From Halichondria panicea (taxonomy: Eukaryota; Porifera; Demospongiae; Suberitida; Halichondriidae): a stretch of 64,000 nt of DNA. Location of the stretch: positions 5,907,442-5,971,441 of the forward strand of contig NC_087379.1 in NCBI RefSeq assembly GCF_963675165.1, written 5' to 3'. Numbering within the stretch: position 1 is the first letter of the stretch; every line of letters starts with the position of its first letter. The notes below the pieces were generated by a model. It saw only the letters and a list, made by a program, of their open reading frames with translations. It did not search any database and had not been told where the DNA came from. The position numbers and the translations under genes are program-made. Below, in pieces: positions 20,842 to 30,650 of this stretch.

Positions 20842-21275
20842 CCGTATAGCGGGTATATTTCGAGGGTATACATTTTCGCGGATGGATCTCTACAAAGGAT
20901 TTCGCGGATTTATTTTCGTGGTTTGAGTTCCAGCCTTCTGGCGCATGCGCACATCAACATGCAGCTGTACCTCCACACCGTTAGCCTCAAATCCAGGCTA
21001 AGCCTGTATAAAATAATAGAATCGGTGAGGCACTATGTCCTCCACCTCTAGCAGAAGGTTTGCTGTGCAGGCCATTGTCAAGGGATACCACCAGTACAAA
21101 ACAATCTGGGCTATACCAGCGCCCTTGTCTCTTGATTCCTTTTTTCTTTCCTCTTATTGTCGATAGGTGTGGTCAATAATACTGAACACGCCTACTAATA
21201 GACTAGCATAAATTTTCGCGGTACAGGCTCAATCCACGAAAACCGCGAACATTTATACCCTCGAAATATACCTGG
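20842..21275. mobile_element. About 430-bp MITE, TA target duplication
   Basis: The ends contain ggtatatttcgagggtata in inverted orientation (about 20852-20870 and 21254-21273), followed inside by ttttcgcgg and its reverse. The right flank TA is at 21276-21277. Comparison with IlvD intron f-g of units 1 and 7 shows the unfilled site (atatatacttgaat). Present only in unit 3. No transposase. Confidence 0.8.
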
Positions 21276-21740
21276 TAGTTGAATACTTCCCCCACATGAT
21301 ACACCACTCTCCTCCTTGTAGCCCTGGCATGCCTGAGATGTTGAGTCCAGGCTCTGCACTGGTTGGTGCCGGCCTGGGTAAGACCGTTCCCTTGGTAACT
21401 GATGGATGCTTCAGTGGAGCATCTCACGGGATCATGATAGGTCATGTGACACCCGAGGCATTTGTGGGCGGGCCTATAGCACTGGTGGAGAACGGAGATA
21501 TGATAAGCATTGATGCTGTCAACAGGAGAGTAGATCTGGTGAGTGTGCAAATGAGCACTGTACATGTGATGGAATGCCTACATACTCCCCCGCACACTCA
21601 CGCAGTAGGTCAGTGAGGAGGTTTTGACGGCTCGGAAAGCTTGCTAGAAGATTCCCCAAAAGCGTCAGAAAGTGAAGGGTCTACTGGCGAAGTATCGACG
21701 CTCTGTGTCCAGTGCACATACAGGAGCTGTGACCAGCTAA

Positions 21741-22301
21741 ACCAACTGAACATTGTAGTAGAGGCCAAAGTTTTAGTTTTGTCCTGTAGAGCAAAGATTT
21801 AATTACATTAATTATACACTCTTATTATGCATGCTTGTATAAATCGTGTTTTGCAGCTATACATAATTATCATTGTGCACTAGTTGTGGCCTAATGATGT
21901 GGAGTCTAATGTACAACGTTTCGTTATCAAATGTGCGAATGATTTATTGGAATGTCTTCAGCACATGTTTCTTTCAAACTCTTCACTCGTTGAGCTACAA
22001 TGTAGGTGTACATGTGTTTACCTTGTGTTTGTGGTTGTTTCTTCAGAACTTTTCTTATGGAATGTTGCTGTGAATATTGTTACCAATAATTACCGTACAC
22101 ATGACGTATGTCACCCCATTTTTCTTCAAGCGCGCTCAAAAGGAATTGTGAGTTCCTAGATCCTATATTTATAATAGGTACAGGTATCCCTGTGCATCAC
22201 CTGTACTCTTCTTTGAATATCTATGTGTTATTTTGGCATATAACATTCAACAATATTGTGTGTCCCCACAGAAAACAAACCTTACGATAATCCCCAAAGC
22301 C
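21741..22301 (+). promoter_or_regulatory. TRIM T4 5' flank
   Basis: Same layout as the T2 flank: CRE-like TGACGTATGTCA at 22102-22113, a leader-intron donor GTGAGT about 40 nt later, and an acceptor ccccacag about 30 nt before the ATG. No gene seen. Confidence 0.5.
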
Positions 22302-24527
22302 ATGGCTGAGAGAGTGACTACGAAAGAAGCTCTCAAGAAACTTGATGCTCAACTCGAATGCTCCCTTTGTCTCGACACTTTTAAGCAACCGAAACTCTTG
22401 CCTTGTTTTCATGTGTTTTGCAAGTCCCCGTGTCTGGAGAAACTAGTGACCAAGGATGGACGCTCCCTCACTTGTCCCACCTGTCGACACATTGTCCCAC
22501 TATCAGAGAGGGGAGTGGCTGGACTGCAATCAGACTTTCACATCGACCACTTGTTTGAGATACAAGATGCTTTCAACAAGGCCGAAGACGACAATGATAA
22601 GAACTGTGGCAGCTGTGAGAATGGCAGAGCCACCGGGTACTGTAACGACTGTAGGGACTTTTTGTGTGACAGGTGTCAAACTGCTCACAAATTTGTTAAA
22701 CTTTCAAAAAATCATAAACTAATTTCACTGGATGAACTCAAAGCTCAAGTGACTAGCCTGGTTCCCCCCAAGAAGGCCGTCCCCCATTGTCCCAAACACT
22801 CGGAGAATGCCCTTAAGATATATTGCGATACATGCTCCACTCTCATTTGCATGGACTGCACCATTCGTATCCACAAAGACCACAACTACGACCTGGTGGC
22901 TGATGTGCTGACCAAGCACAAGGAAGAACTTGTCTCCAGTCTCAAACCAGTCAAAGAGAAGCTGGACAGTGTACAACGAGCTCTGAAGGACTTTGACACA
23001 AGAGCCAAGACAATCCACAATCAGAGGGCCGCGATTGAAGCCAACATCCACAAGGAGATTGACGAACAACATCGACTGTTGGACCAACGAAGGACAGAGC
23101 TTGTGGGAGAGCTAGAGATGCTGACTCAGCAAAAGCTTAAGGATCTGGCGGCACAAAGGGACCAAGTGGAGATCACTCAGGTGAAACTGACCAGCTGTCT
23201 GGAGTACACTGAGGGGGGTCTCAAAACAGGCACAGACGGTGAAGTACTCGAAATGAAATCTTCCGTTATTAAGAGAGTCGAACATTTTTCTACTGAATTT
23301 GAATCAAATGCTATTCAACCAGAGACAAAAGCTGACATGGAACTGATCACTGAAGGAAAAGAATCTCTCCAACAAGCTTATCGAAATTTTCTACAGATTG
23401 ATCACAGTGGTTCATTCAGCTTAGAGAACAGCCACACGACAGGAAATGGTCTGAAAGGTGCTACAACTGGAGAAACAAAAACTGTGTCCTTTCAAGCAAT
23501 GACCAAGAAAAACAAGAAATCCAAAAACAAACTCGACCTCAAAGCTGAACTTGTGCATATCGAAAGCAAAGATAAAAGTAAATGTGAAGTTGTGGTTGTT
23601 CGAAAACATGGCCAATACAAGATCAACTATCGCCCTATGAAACGAGGAAAGCATGAACTACACATCACTGTCAATGGGGATGCAGTACGAGGCAGTCCAT
23701 TCCCAATAGCTGTAGCCCCATCACCACAGAGCTTCGTCAAGCCTTCCCGAGTTGTGCGAGGTGTGAACAGCCCACGAGGCACTGTCTCCAACAATAAGGG
23801 TCAGTTGGTTGTTGTTGAAGGAGCTACTGTCTCTGTATTGACACCAGAGGGTGAGAAGATACAAACTTTTGGAAAGCTGAATAATGCGTATGGAGTGACT
23901 GTGGACAAAGACGACAACATGTATGTGATGGAGTGTGGCAATCATCGTGTGAACAAATTCTCATCTGACGGAGAGTTTGTGGCAGCTGTTGGTAGTCCAG
24001 GCAGTAGTAACCTTCAGTTTAGTAACCCTTGTGGTATATGTTATAACAGAAGAGACAACAACCTGTATGTGACTGATCAGAATAACCACAGAATACAAGT
24101 GCTCTCTACTGATCTGAAGTTTGTACGATGTTTCGGTACACGTGGCAATGGGAACGGACAATTACAAAACCCATTTCATGCAACATTTGATAGTGCCAAC
24201 AACCTCTATGTGACTGATCGTGGTAACCGTCGAGTACAAGTCTTCACTGCTGAAGGTCAATTCCTGAGAACCTTCTCACAAAAAGCCAACGGTCAGAAGC
24301 TGAACTTACCCTTGGCCATAGCCATCGACAGCAGTGACACAGTGTACGTCAGTGAGAATGGACCGAATTTTGTGAGTGTGTTCACATCTCAGGGAGCCTA
24401 CATCACCACGTTTGGTGGACCAGGAACGAAAGAGGGACAGTTTAATCACATTTACGGACTCTCTATTAATCGAAATGACTCTGTTGTTGTGTCCGATTGT
24501 AACAATGAGCGACTGCAGATATTCTAA
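22302..24527 (+). CDS. TRIM-NHL protein, copy T4 (741 aa)
   Basis: All domains are present from MAERVTTKEAL to RLQIF. The RING-to-filamin part is nearly the same as in T2, T6 and T8; a notable change is CNDCRDF in B-box 1 (G in the others), which leaves the zinc ligands untouched. NHL loops: LNNAYG, MECGNHR, FSNPCG, VTDQNNHR, NPFHAT, TDRGNRR, NLPLAI, ENGPNFV, FNHIYG and SDCNNER. It is distinctive in the last two blades, where the other copies are almost constant. The downstream DNA is also divergent, and the neighbouring MED18 copy 4 is badly decayed. Family role as for T2; ligand unknown. Confidence 0.95.
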   Translation: MAERVTTKEALKKLDAQLECSLCLDTFKQPKLLPCFHVFCKSPCLEKLVTKDGRSLTCPTCRHIVPLSERGVAGLQSDFHIDHLFEIQDAFNKAEDDNDKNCGSCENGRATGYCNDCRDFLCDRCQTAHKFVKLSKNHKLISLDELKAQVTSLVPPKKAVPHCPKHSENALKIYCDTCSTLICMDCTIRIHKDHNYDLVADVLTKHKEELVSSLKPVKEKLDSVQRALKDFDTRAKTIHNQRAAIEANIHKEIDEQHRLLDQRRTELVGELEMLTQQKLKDLAAQRDQVEITQVKLTSCLEYTEGGLKTGTDGEVLEMKSSVIKRVEHFSTEFESNAIQPETKADMELITEGKESLQQAYRNFLQIDHSGSFSLENSHTTGNGLKGATTGETKTVSFQAMTKKNKKSKNKLDLKAELVHIESKDKSKCEVVVVRKHGQYKINYRPMKRGKHELHITVNGDAVRGSPFPIAVAPSPQSFVKPSRVVRGVNSPRGTVSNNKGQLVVVEGATVSVLTPEGEKIQTFGKLNNAYGVTVDKDDNMYVMECGNHRVNKFSSDGEFVAAVGSPGSSNLQFSNPCGICYNRRDNNLYVTDQNNHRIQVLSTDLKFVRCFGTRGNGNGQLQNPFHATFDSANNLYVTDRGNRRVQVFTAEGQFLRTFSQKANGQKLNLPLAIAIDSSDTVYVSENGPNFVSVFTSQGAYITTFGGPGTKEGQFNHIYGLSINRNDSVVVSDCNNERLQIF

Positions 24528-24674
24528 CAAAATATGTGAGAAGCGGACAATGTATTTGTAGCTCTGTGTAGAAATAGTTGGTAGCGTTATGGAATGTGAA
24601 ATGAAACTTTGTGTTTGCATGGGCAATATGATAGTGGTAGGTAAAGATCATCACAATAAAAAGTCACCTCCAGC

Positions 24675-25132
24675 ATGGCCATTTCATGGTTATGGAATGG
24701 AATTTATACTATTTGGGAGTGTGTACGTGTCTTGACAGTGAACTACCCTCTCTTCTGCACCGACTCAGAGGACTGGCTGACTTTGCAACCTGTGGGGGCA
24801 TAGCATTCATTGACAAGGAGCAAGCTTGGTCTGTGGCGGCTTATAGTGTATCCTGTACAGTATGTGATATATGCCATTGATTATTTAATACAGAGGTAGG
24901 CAACACACATGTGGCAACACTCGCTCTGTCGTTAGCCAAGGCCCCCTTGTGAGTTATGCATTCCCACACCCCATGTACATATAATTACTTACTACAGTAC
25001 CTTCTCCCGTCTTGTTCCCCAGGCAACTCATATACACTGGGCAGCTGGACCTGGGTGATGCTAACAGGCCGGCTGGAGTGAGGAGTTGTGTAGTCAAAAC
25101 ATTGCAAAATACCTCAAGGAAATGGGATGCAG
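24675..25132 (+). pseudogene. MED18: MED18 copy 4, decayed, exons 1-3
   Basis: Relics: exon 1 about 24675-24828 with the proline-rich start lost but LLHRLRGLADFATCGGIAF kept, exon 2 about 24896-24948 shortened to a few codons, and exon 3 25023-25132, where the segment after AGVRSCV differs and is shortened (VVKTLQNTSRKW). Exons 4-5 are absent, as in the other short units. The oldest-looking of the MED18 copies. Confidence 0.8.
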
Positions 25133-25544
25133 GTAAGTACTTTAATACTAATATGGCCAGGAAGCCTAGGTGCCCAGAAATGTCATACCTCAATCTCACT
25201 GTCACACATTTGCGTTTTGTATAGCCAGAATCCTGTGAAAATGTTGTGTTTTTTGTCTGCCAAACCATTTTTTATAGAGATTGTAGTGTTATGTAAGTGT
25301 ACGAAGTGGAGGAAAAAGTGGAGGGGGACCAAGTGGAGCACATGATGTACCAACGGTACCCAGTGAAGCAGCAAGTAGAGGACCAATCTGAGCCACAGAA
25401 GATCCCAAGCAATAAAAAGACATTAACATTTTCTGATTTTATAGAAGGGGATCCCAGGACGCCCCCCCTTCTGTATGAAACCTGTTTAAAATTGTTTGCG
25501 AGCAAACACCTGCTCCACTGCGTGCTCACAATCCTCACGCTTCT
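25133..25544. other. Short-type junction, unit 4 (transposon-free)
   Basis: Equivalent to 2464-3244 without the 380-bp transposon; the unfilled TA site is 25290-25291. Purine-rich gtggagcaa-type repeats at about 25310-25390. No gene seen. Confidence 0.55.
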
Positions 25545-27714
25545 GATGAGCCACTTCAGTGTCACGGGTGACAACCTACCAGGCAGTGCCGTCCCCAGAG
25601 CTTCGGAGAGCAAGACACACACCAGGGAGATCATGAACAAGAAGGTTAGGAGGTGTCTCCTACATTTTAGAATATAATAGAGGAAAGTTGATTTTCCTTA
25701 TTTAGGTTTTGAATTTTCTGCAGGCGTTTGAGAATGCTGTGACTGTGGTGCTTGCAGTGGGTGGCTCCACCAATAGTGTACCTGCATGTGCTAGCTCTAG
25801 CAAATGAGTGAGTTGGAGGATATCTAGTAACTGGGTTAGGGTTACGGTACCATAACAATTGTAACTGATCCCAAAGTGGTCGCATGTCAAGCAGATGGTT
25901 GCTTAATTAGCCCCTAGCTAACTCAGTTCTACCCTAATATAAAATGTACTGACTGTGTGCTGTTGTGTAGGACCAGAGGAGGTACGACATCCGCAAGTCT
26001 TAAAGACCCAAATTCCTTATTATATCTGAGTTGTCAAAGTTTAATAGCACTTCAAACGAAGTGATACTCATAGCAACTCCAGGCATCCCTCCTGAAGATT
26101 TTGAAGCTGAAACTATGGTTGATTAAGCTAATAGCTATAATCTAGATCAAACAGTCCACGAATCAGACTCTTGGCAGCTAAAAATAGCCCAGTGCTTGTG
26201 TTTGGCGGGTAACACGCAATTGAACTTTGACCTAAGAAATGTGAGTCTAAACACTTTCTTTGACTCGCGGATGTTGTACCTTCTCTGGTGTAAGGCTGAT
26301 ATGGATTTGTGTATTGAGGACTTGAACAGGATTGCTGATTGTGTGCCTCTGTTAGGCAACTTCAAGCCTCATGGAAAGGTTTCTTTTACACATACTGAGC
26401 ACATTCCTGTACCCTCACCACACACCACGCAAGACAACCACATACCCTTGTACACACATGATAACCACATACCTCTGTACCCACAGTACCACATGGCAGA
26501 CCTGCACACTGCTGGAGGCCTCCCTATACTCATGAAGGAGCTACTAGACGTAGGGCTCTTACATGGTGACTGTCTCACAGTGACCGGAAACCTGGCAGAG
26601 AATTTAGCATCTGTCTCCAAAGCATCTGATCTGACACAGGACGTTGTGTACCCTATCTCTAAACCCCTCTCCCCTCCCGGGCACCACATTACCATTATCA
26701 AGGTGAGATGGATAAGAGCTGTGTGTATTCTCACCTATATATGCAATCATTGTGAGTAAGTCTGCATGTGAGTTTTATTTAAACAGCTATTCTCAATTAC
26801 ATTTAGATGGTGAAAATTATATGCATTTTCTCATCCTTGCATCCCAGGGTAGCCTGGCAACAGACAGTGCCGTGCTGAAGCTGAGTGGGAAAGTGTTTGA
26901 CAAGCCGTTCAAAGGCCCAGTGAGTCTACACACCATGCAAGGAAGGACACAACGCCCTCCTGTTTTGAGTGTGTCTGCTTGTTCCCAGGCGATTGTATTC
27001 GATGGGGAGGGGCCAGCCTATGATGCCATTATGGGGGGCCAGGTTAAACCAGGACAGGTGCTCGTGATACCATATGAAGGACCCAAGGGAAGGTGAGCAA
27101 GTTAGTGTATTCCATTATTTATTAAGTTGCATTTATTCAAATATTTATCCTGAATCCTTGCATTGGTTGTTTTGCCGCATCTGTCACTATAGCTACAGTT
27201 TCATGTAAATTTCAGTTTCAGTTTCTGTTTATTGTACAATAGTTAATACTTAATTCCCCCACACATGATACACCCCTCTCCTCCGTGTAGCCCTGGCATG
27301 CCTGAGATGCTGAGTCCAGGCTCTGCACTAGTTGGTACCGGCCTAGGTAAGACCGTTCCCTTGATAACTGATGGATGCTTCAGCGGAGCATCTCATGGGA
27401 TCATGATTGGTCATGTGACACCCGAGGCATTCGTGGGCAGGCCTATAGCACTGGTGGAGAACGGAGATATGATAAGCATTGATGCTGTCAACAGGAGAGT
27501 AGATCTGGTGAGTGTGCAAATCATTATGAGCACTGTACATGTGATGGATGCATACATACTCCCCCGCACACCCACGCAGGAGGTCAGTAAGGAGGTGTTG
27601 ACGGCTCGGAAAGCTTGCTGGAAGATTCCCCAGGAGCGTCAGAAAGTGAAGGGTCTACTGGCGAAGTATCGACGCTCTGTGTCCAGTGCACATACAGGAG
27701 CTGTGACCAGCTAA
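25545..27714 (+). pseudogene. ilvD: IlvD/DHAD 3' fragment 4, longest IlvD remnant
   Basis: Exon a about 25545-25644 (LPGSAVP ... TREIMNKK, then donor gttagg), b 25724 to about 25806 (AFENAVTVVLAVGGSTNSV, then a one-base insertion), c about 26295-26378, d 26487-26702, e 26848-26919, f 26989-27092, g 27291-27507, h 27580-27714. Exons d-h are open and in phase; d has one codon fewer (TGNLAENL for TGKTVAENL). Exon c has a changed acceptor (gtaag). Exon g has GRPIALV where the family has GGPIALV. It keeps the most complete exon b and shows that the gene is IlvD/Edd family. The N-terminal portion is absent. Confidence 0.87.
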
Positions 27715-28262
27715 ACCAACTGAACATTGTAGTAGAGGCCAAAGTTTTAGTTTTGTCCTGTAGAGCAAAGATTTAATTACATTAATTATACACTCTTATT
27801 ATGCATGCTTGTATAAACCTTGTTTTGCAGCTATACATAATTATCATTGTGCACTAGTTGTGGCCTAATGATGTGGAGTCTAATGTACAACGTTTCGTTA
27901 TCAAATGTGCGAATGATTTATTGGAATGTCTTCAGCACATGTTTCTTTCAAACTCTTCACTCGTTGAGCTACAATGTAGGTGTACATGTGTTTACCTTGT
28001 GTTTGTGGTTGTTTCTTCAGAACTTTTCTTATGGAATGTTGCTGTGAATATTGTTACCAATAATTATGACGTACGTCACCCCATTTTTCTTCAAGCTCAA
28101 AAGGAATTGTGAGTTCCTAGATCCTATATTTATAATAGGTACAGGTATCCCTGTGCATCACCTGTACTCTTTTTTGAATACTATGTGTTATTTTGGCATA
28201 TAACATTCAACAATATTGTGTGTCCCCACAGAAAAACAAACCTTACGATAATTCCCAAAGCC
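27715..28262 (+). promoter_or_regulatory. TRIM T5 5' flank
   Basis: Contains the perfect 12-bp palindrome TGACGTACGTCA at 28067-28078, a candidate bZIP (CREB/ATF-like) site, then the leader-intron donor GTGAGT and the acceptor before the ATG. It lacks the cgcgc-containing 7-15 bp stretches seen in the T2/T4/T6 flanks. No gene seen. Confidence 0.5.
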
Positions 28263-30485
28263 ATGGCTGAGAGAGTGACTACGAAAGAAGCTCTCAAGAA
28301 ACTTGATGCTCAACTCGAATGCTCCCTTTGTCTCGACACTTTCAAGCAGCCGAAACTTTTGCCTTGTTTTCACGTGTTTTGCAAGTCCCCGTGTCTGGAG
28401 AAACTAGTGACCAAGGATGGACGCTCCCTCACTTGTCCCACCTGTCGACACATTGTCCCACTGTCAGAGAGGGGAGTGGCTGGACTGCAATCAGACTTCC
28501 ACATCGACCACTTGTTTGATATACAAGATGCTTTCAACAAGGCCGAAGACAACAATGATACGAACTGTGGCAGCTGTGACGATGGTAGAGCCACCGGGTA
28601 CTGTAACGACTGTGGCGACTTTTTGTGTGACAAATGTCAAGCTGCTCATAAGATAGTGAAATATCTACGGAATCATAAACTAATTTCACTGGATGAACTC
28701 AAAGCTCAAGTGACTAGCCTGGTTCCCCCAAAGAAGGCCGTCCCCCATTGCCCCAAACACTCGGGGAATGACCTTAAAATATATTGCGATACCTGCTCCA
28801 CTCTTATTTGCATGGACTGCACCATTCGTATCCACAAAGACCACAACTACGACCTGGTGGCTGATGTGCTGACCAAGCACAAGGAAGAACTTGTCTCCAG
28901 CCTCAAACTAGTCAAAGAGAAGCTGGACAGTGTACAACGAGCTCTGAAGGACTTTGACACAAGAGCCAAGGCAATCCACGATCAGAGGGCCGCGATTGAA
29001 GCCAACATCCACAATGAGATTGACGAACAACATCGACTGTTGGACCAACGAAGGACAGAGCTTATGGTAGAGCTAGAGATGCTGACTCAGCAAAAGCTTA
29101 AGGATCTGGCGGCAGAAAGGGACCAAGTGGAGATCACTCAGGTGAAACTGACTAGCTGTCTGGAGTACGCTGAGGGGGGTCTCAAAACAGGCACAGACAG
29201 TGAAGTACTCGAAATGAAATCTTCCGTTATTAAGAGAGTCGAACATTTTTCTACTGAATTTGAATCAAATGCTATTCAACCAGAGACAAAAGCTGACATG
29301 GAACTGATCACTGAAGGAAAAGAACCTCTCCAACAAGCTTATCGAAATTTTTTACAGATTGATCACAGTGGTTCATTCGGCTTAGAGAACAGCCACACGA
29401 CAGGAAATGGTCTGAAAGGTGCTACAACTGGAGAAACAAAAACTGTGTCCTTTCAAGCAATGACCAAGAATTCCAACGGTAAACTCGACCTCAAAGCTGA
29501 ACTTGTGCATATCAAAAGCAAAGATAAAAGTAAATGTGAAGTGGTGATTGTTCGAAAACATGGCCAACACAAGATCAACTATCGCCCTATGAAACGAGGA
29601 AAGCATGAACTACACATCACTGTCAATGGGGACGCAGTACGAGGCAGTCCATTCCCAATAGCTGTAGCCCCATCACCACAGAGCTTCATCAAGCCTTCCC
29701 GAGTTGTACGAGGTGTGAACAGCCCACGAGGCACTGTCTCCAACAATAAGGGTCAGTTGGTTGTTGTTGTTGGTAATGGAGCTACCGTCTCTGTATTGAC
29801 ACCAGAGGGTGAGAAGATACAAACGTTTGGAAAGCTGAGTAATGCATTTGGAGTGACTGTGGACAAAGACGACAACATCTATGTAGTTGATTGTAACAAT
29901 CATCGTGTGAAGAAGTTCTCATCCGGCGGAGGTTTTGTGAAAGCTGTTGGTAGTCATGGCAGTAGTAACCTTCACTTTAATACCCCATTTGGTATATGTT
30001 ATAACAGAACAGACAACAACCTGTATGTGTCTGATCAGTGTAACAACAGAATACAAGTGCTCTCTACTGATTTGACGTTCATACGATGTTTCGGTATACG
30101 TGGAATTGGGAACGGACAATTACAAAACCCATTATATGCAGCATTTGATAGTGCCAACAACCTCTATGTGACTGATCATGGTAACAATCGAGTACAAGTC
30201 TTCACTGCTGGAGGTCAATTCCTGAGAACCTTCTCACAAAAAGCCAACGGTCAGAAGCTAAGTCATCCCTGGGCCATAGCCATCGACAGTAGTGACACAG
30301 TGTACGTCAGTGAGAATGAACCACATCATATGAGTGTGTTCACATCTCAGGGAGCCTACATTACCACGTTTGGTGGACCAGGAACAAAAGAGGGACAGTT
30401 TAATACCATTTATGGACTCTCTATTGATCGCAATGACTCTGTTGTTGTATCCGATCAAGGCAACAAGCGACTGCAGATATTCTAA
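28263..30485 (+). CDS. TRIM-NHL protein, copy T5 (740 aa)
   Basis: Complete domain set. B-box 1 is the alternative type shared with T7 (CDDGRATGYC, CDKCQAAHKIVKYLRNHKL) instead of CENGRATGYC/CDRCQTAHKFVKLSK. B-box 2 has SGNDLKIYC. Three residues are missing before the filamin domain (TKNSNGKLDL). Its NHL domain is unlike its neighbours in the first three repeats (LSNAFG, VVDCNNHR, FSSGGGFVKA, FNTPFG, VSDQCNNR, CFGIRGIG, NPLYAA, TDHGNNR) but identical to T2 over the last 38 residues. This patchwork indicates gene conversion or unequal crossing-over. Intact MED18 copy 5 follows at 30651. Confidence 0.95.
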   Translation: MAERVTTKEALKKLDAQLECSLCLDTFKQPKLLPCFHVFCKSPCLEKLVTKDGRSLTCPTCRHIVPLSERGVAGLQSDFHIDHLFDIQDAFNKAEDNNDTNCGSCDDGRATGYCNDCGDFLCDKCQAAHKIVKYLRNHKLISLDELKAQVTSLVPPKKAVPHCPKHSGNDLKIYCDTCSTLICMDCTIRIHKDHNYDLVADVLTKHKEELVSSLKLVKEKLDSVQRALKDFDTRAKAIHDQRAAIEANIHNEIDEQHRLLDQRRTELMVELEMLTQQKLKDLAAERDQVEITQVKLTSCLEYAEGGLKTGTDSEVLEMKSSVIKRVEHFSTEFESNAIQPETKADMELITEGKEPLQQAYRNFLQIDHSGSFGLENSHTTGNGLKGATTGETKTVSFQAMTKNSNGKLDLKAELVHIKSKDKSKCEVVIVRKHGQHKINYRPMKRGKHELHITVNGDAVRGSPFPIAVAPSPQSFIKPSRVVRGVNSPRGTVSNNKGQLVVVVGNGATVSVLTPEGEKIQTFGKLSNAFGVTVDKDDNIYVVDCNNHRVKKFSSGGGFVKAVGSHGSSNLHFNTPFGICYNRTDNNLYVSDQCNNRIQVLSTDLTFIRCFGIRGIGNGQLQNPLYAAFDSANNLYVTDHGNNRVQVFTAGGQFLRTFSQKANGQKLSHPWAIAIDSSDTVYVSENEPHHMSVFTSQGAYITTFGGPGTKEGQFNTIYGLSIDRNDSVVVSDQGNKRLQIF

Positions 30486-30650
30486 CGAAATAAGTAGAAA
30501 AGTGGACAAAGTAGTACGTAGCTCTGTGTAGAAATAGTTGGTAGCGTTATTATTTTATTTGGAATGTGAAATGAAACTATTATTTGTTGCATGTGTTGAT
30601 GCAATTATAGTGGTAGGTAAAGATCATCATAATAAAAAGTAACATCCAGC

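Larger units (their letters stand above)
19566..21740 (+). pseudogene. ilvD: IlvD/DHAD 3' fragment 3
   Basis: Exons c 19566-19650 ([18 protein letters not shown]), d 19838-20056, e 20444-20515, f 20581-20698, g 21322-21538 and h 21606-21740. Exons c, d, e and g are open. Exon f carries a 14-nt internal insertion, an imperfect copy of its own tgccat motif that shifts frame. Exon h starts with TAG where others have GAG and has further changes. Two small transposons interrupt introns d-e and f-g. Dead copy. Confidence 0.87.
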
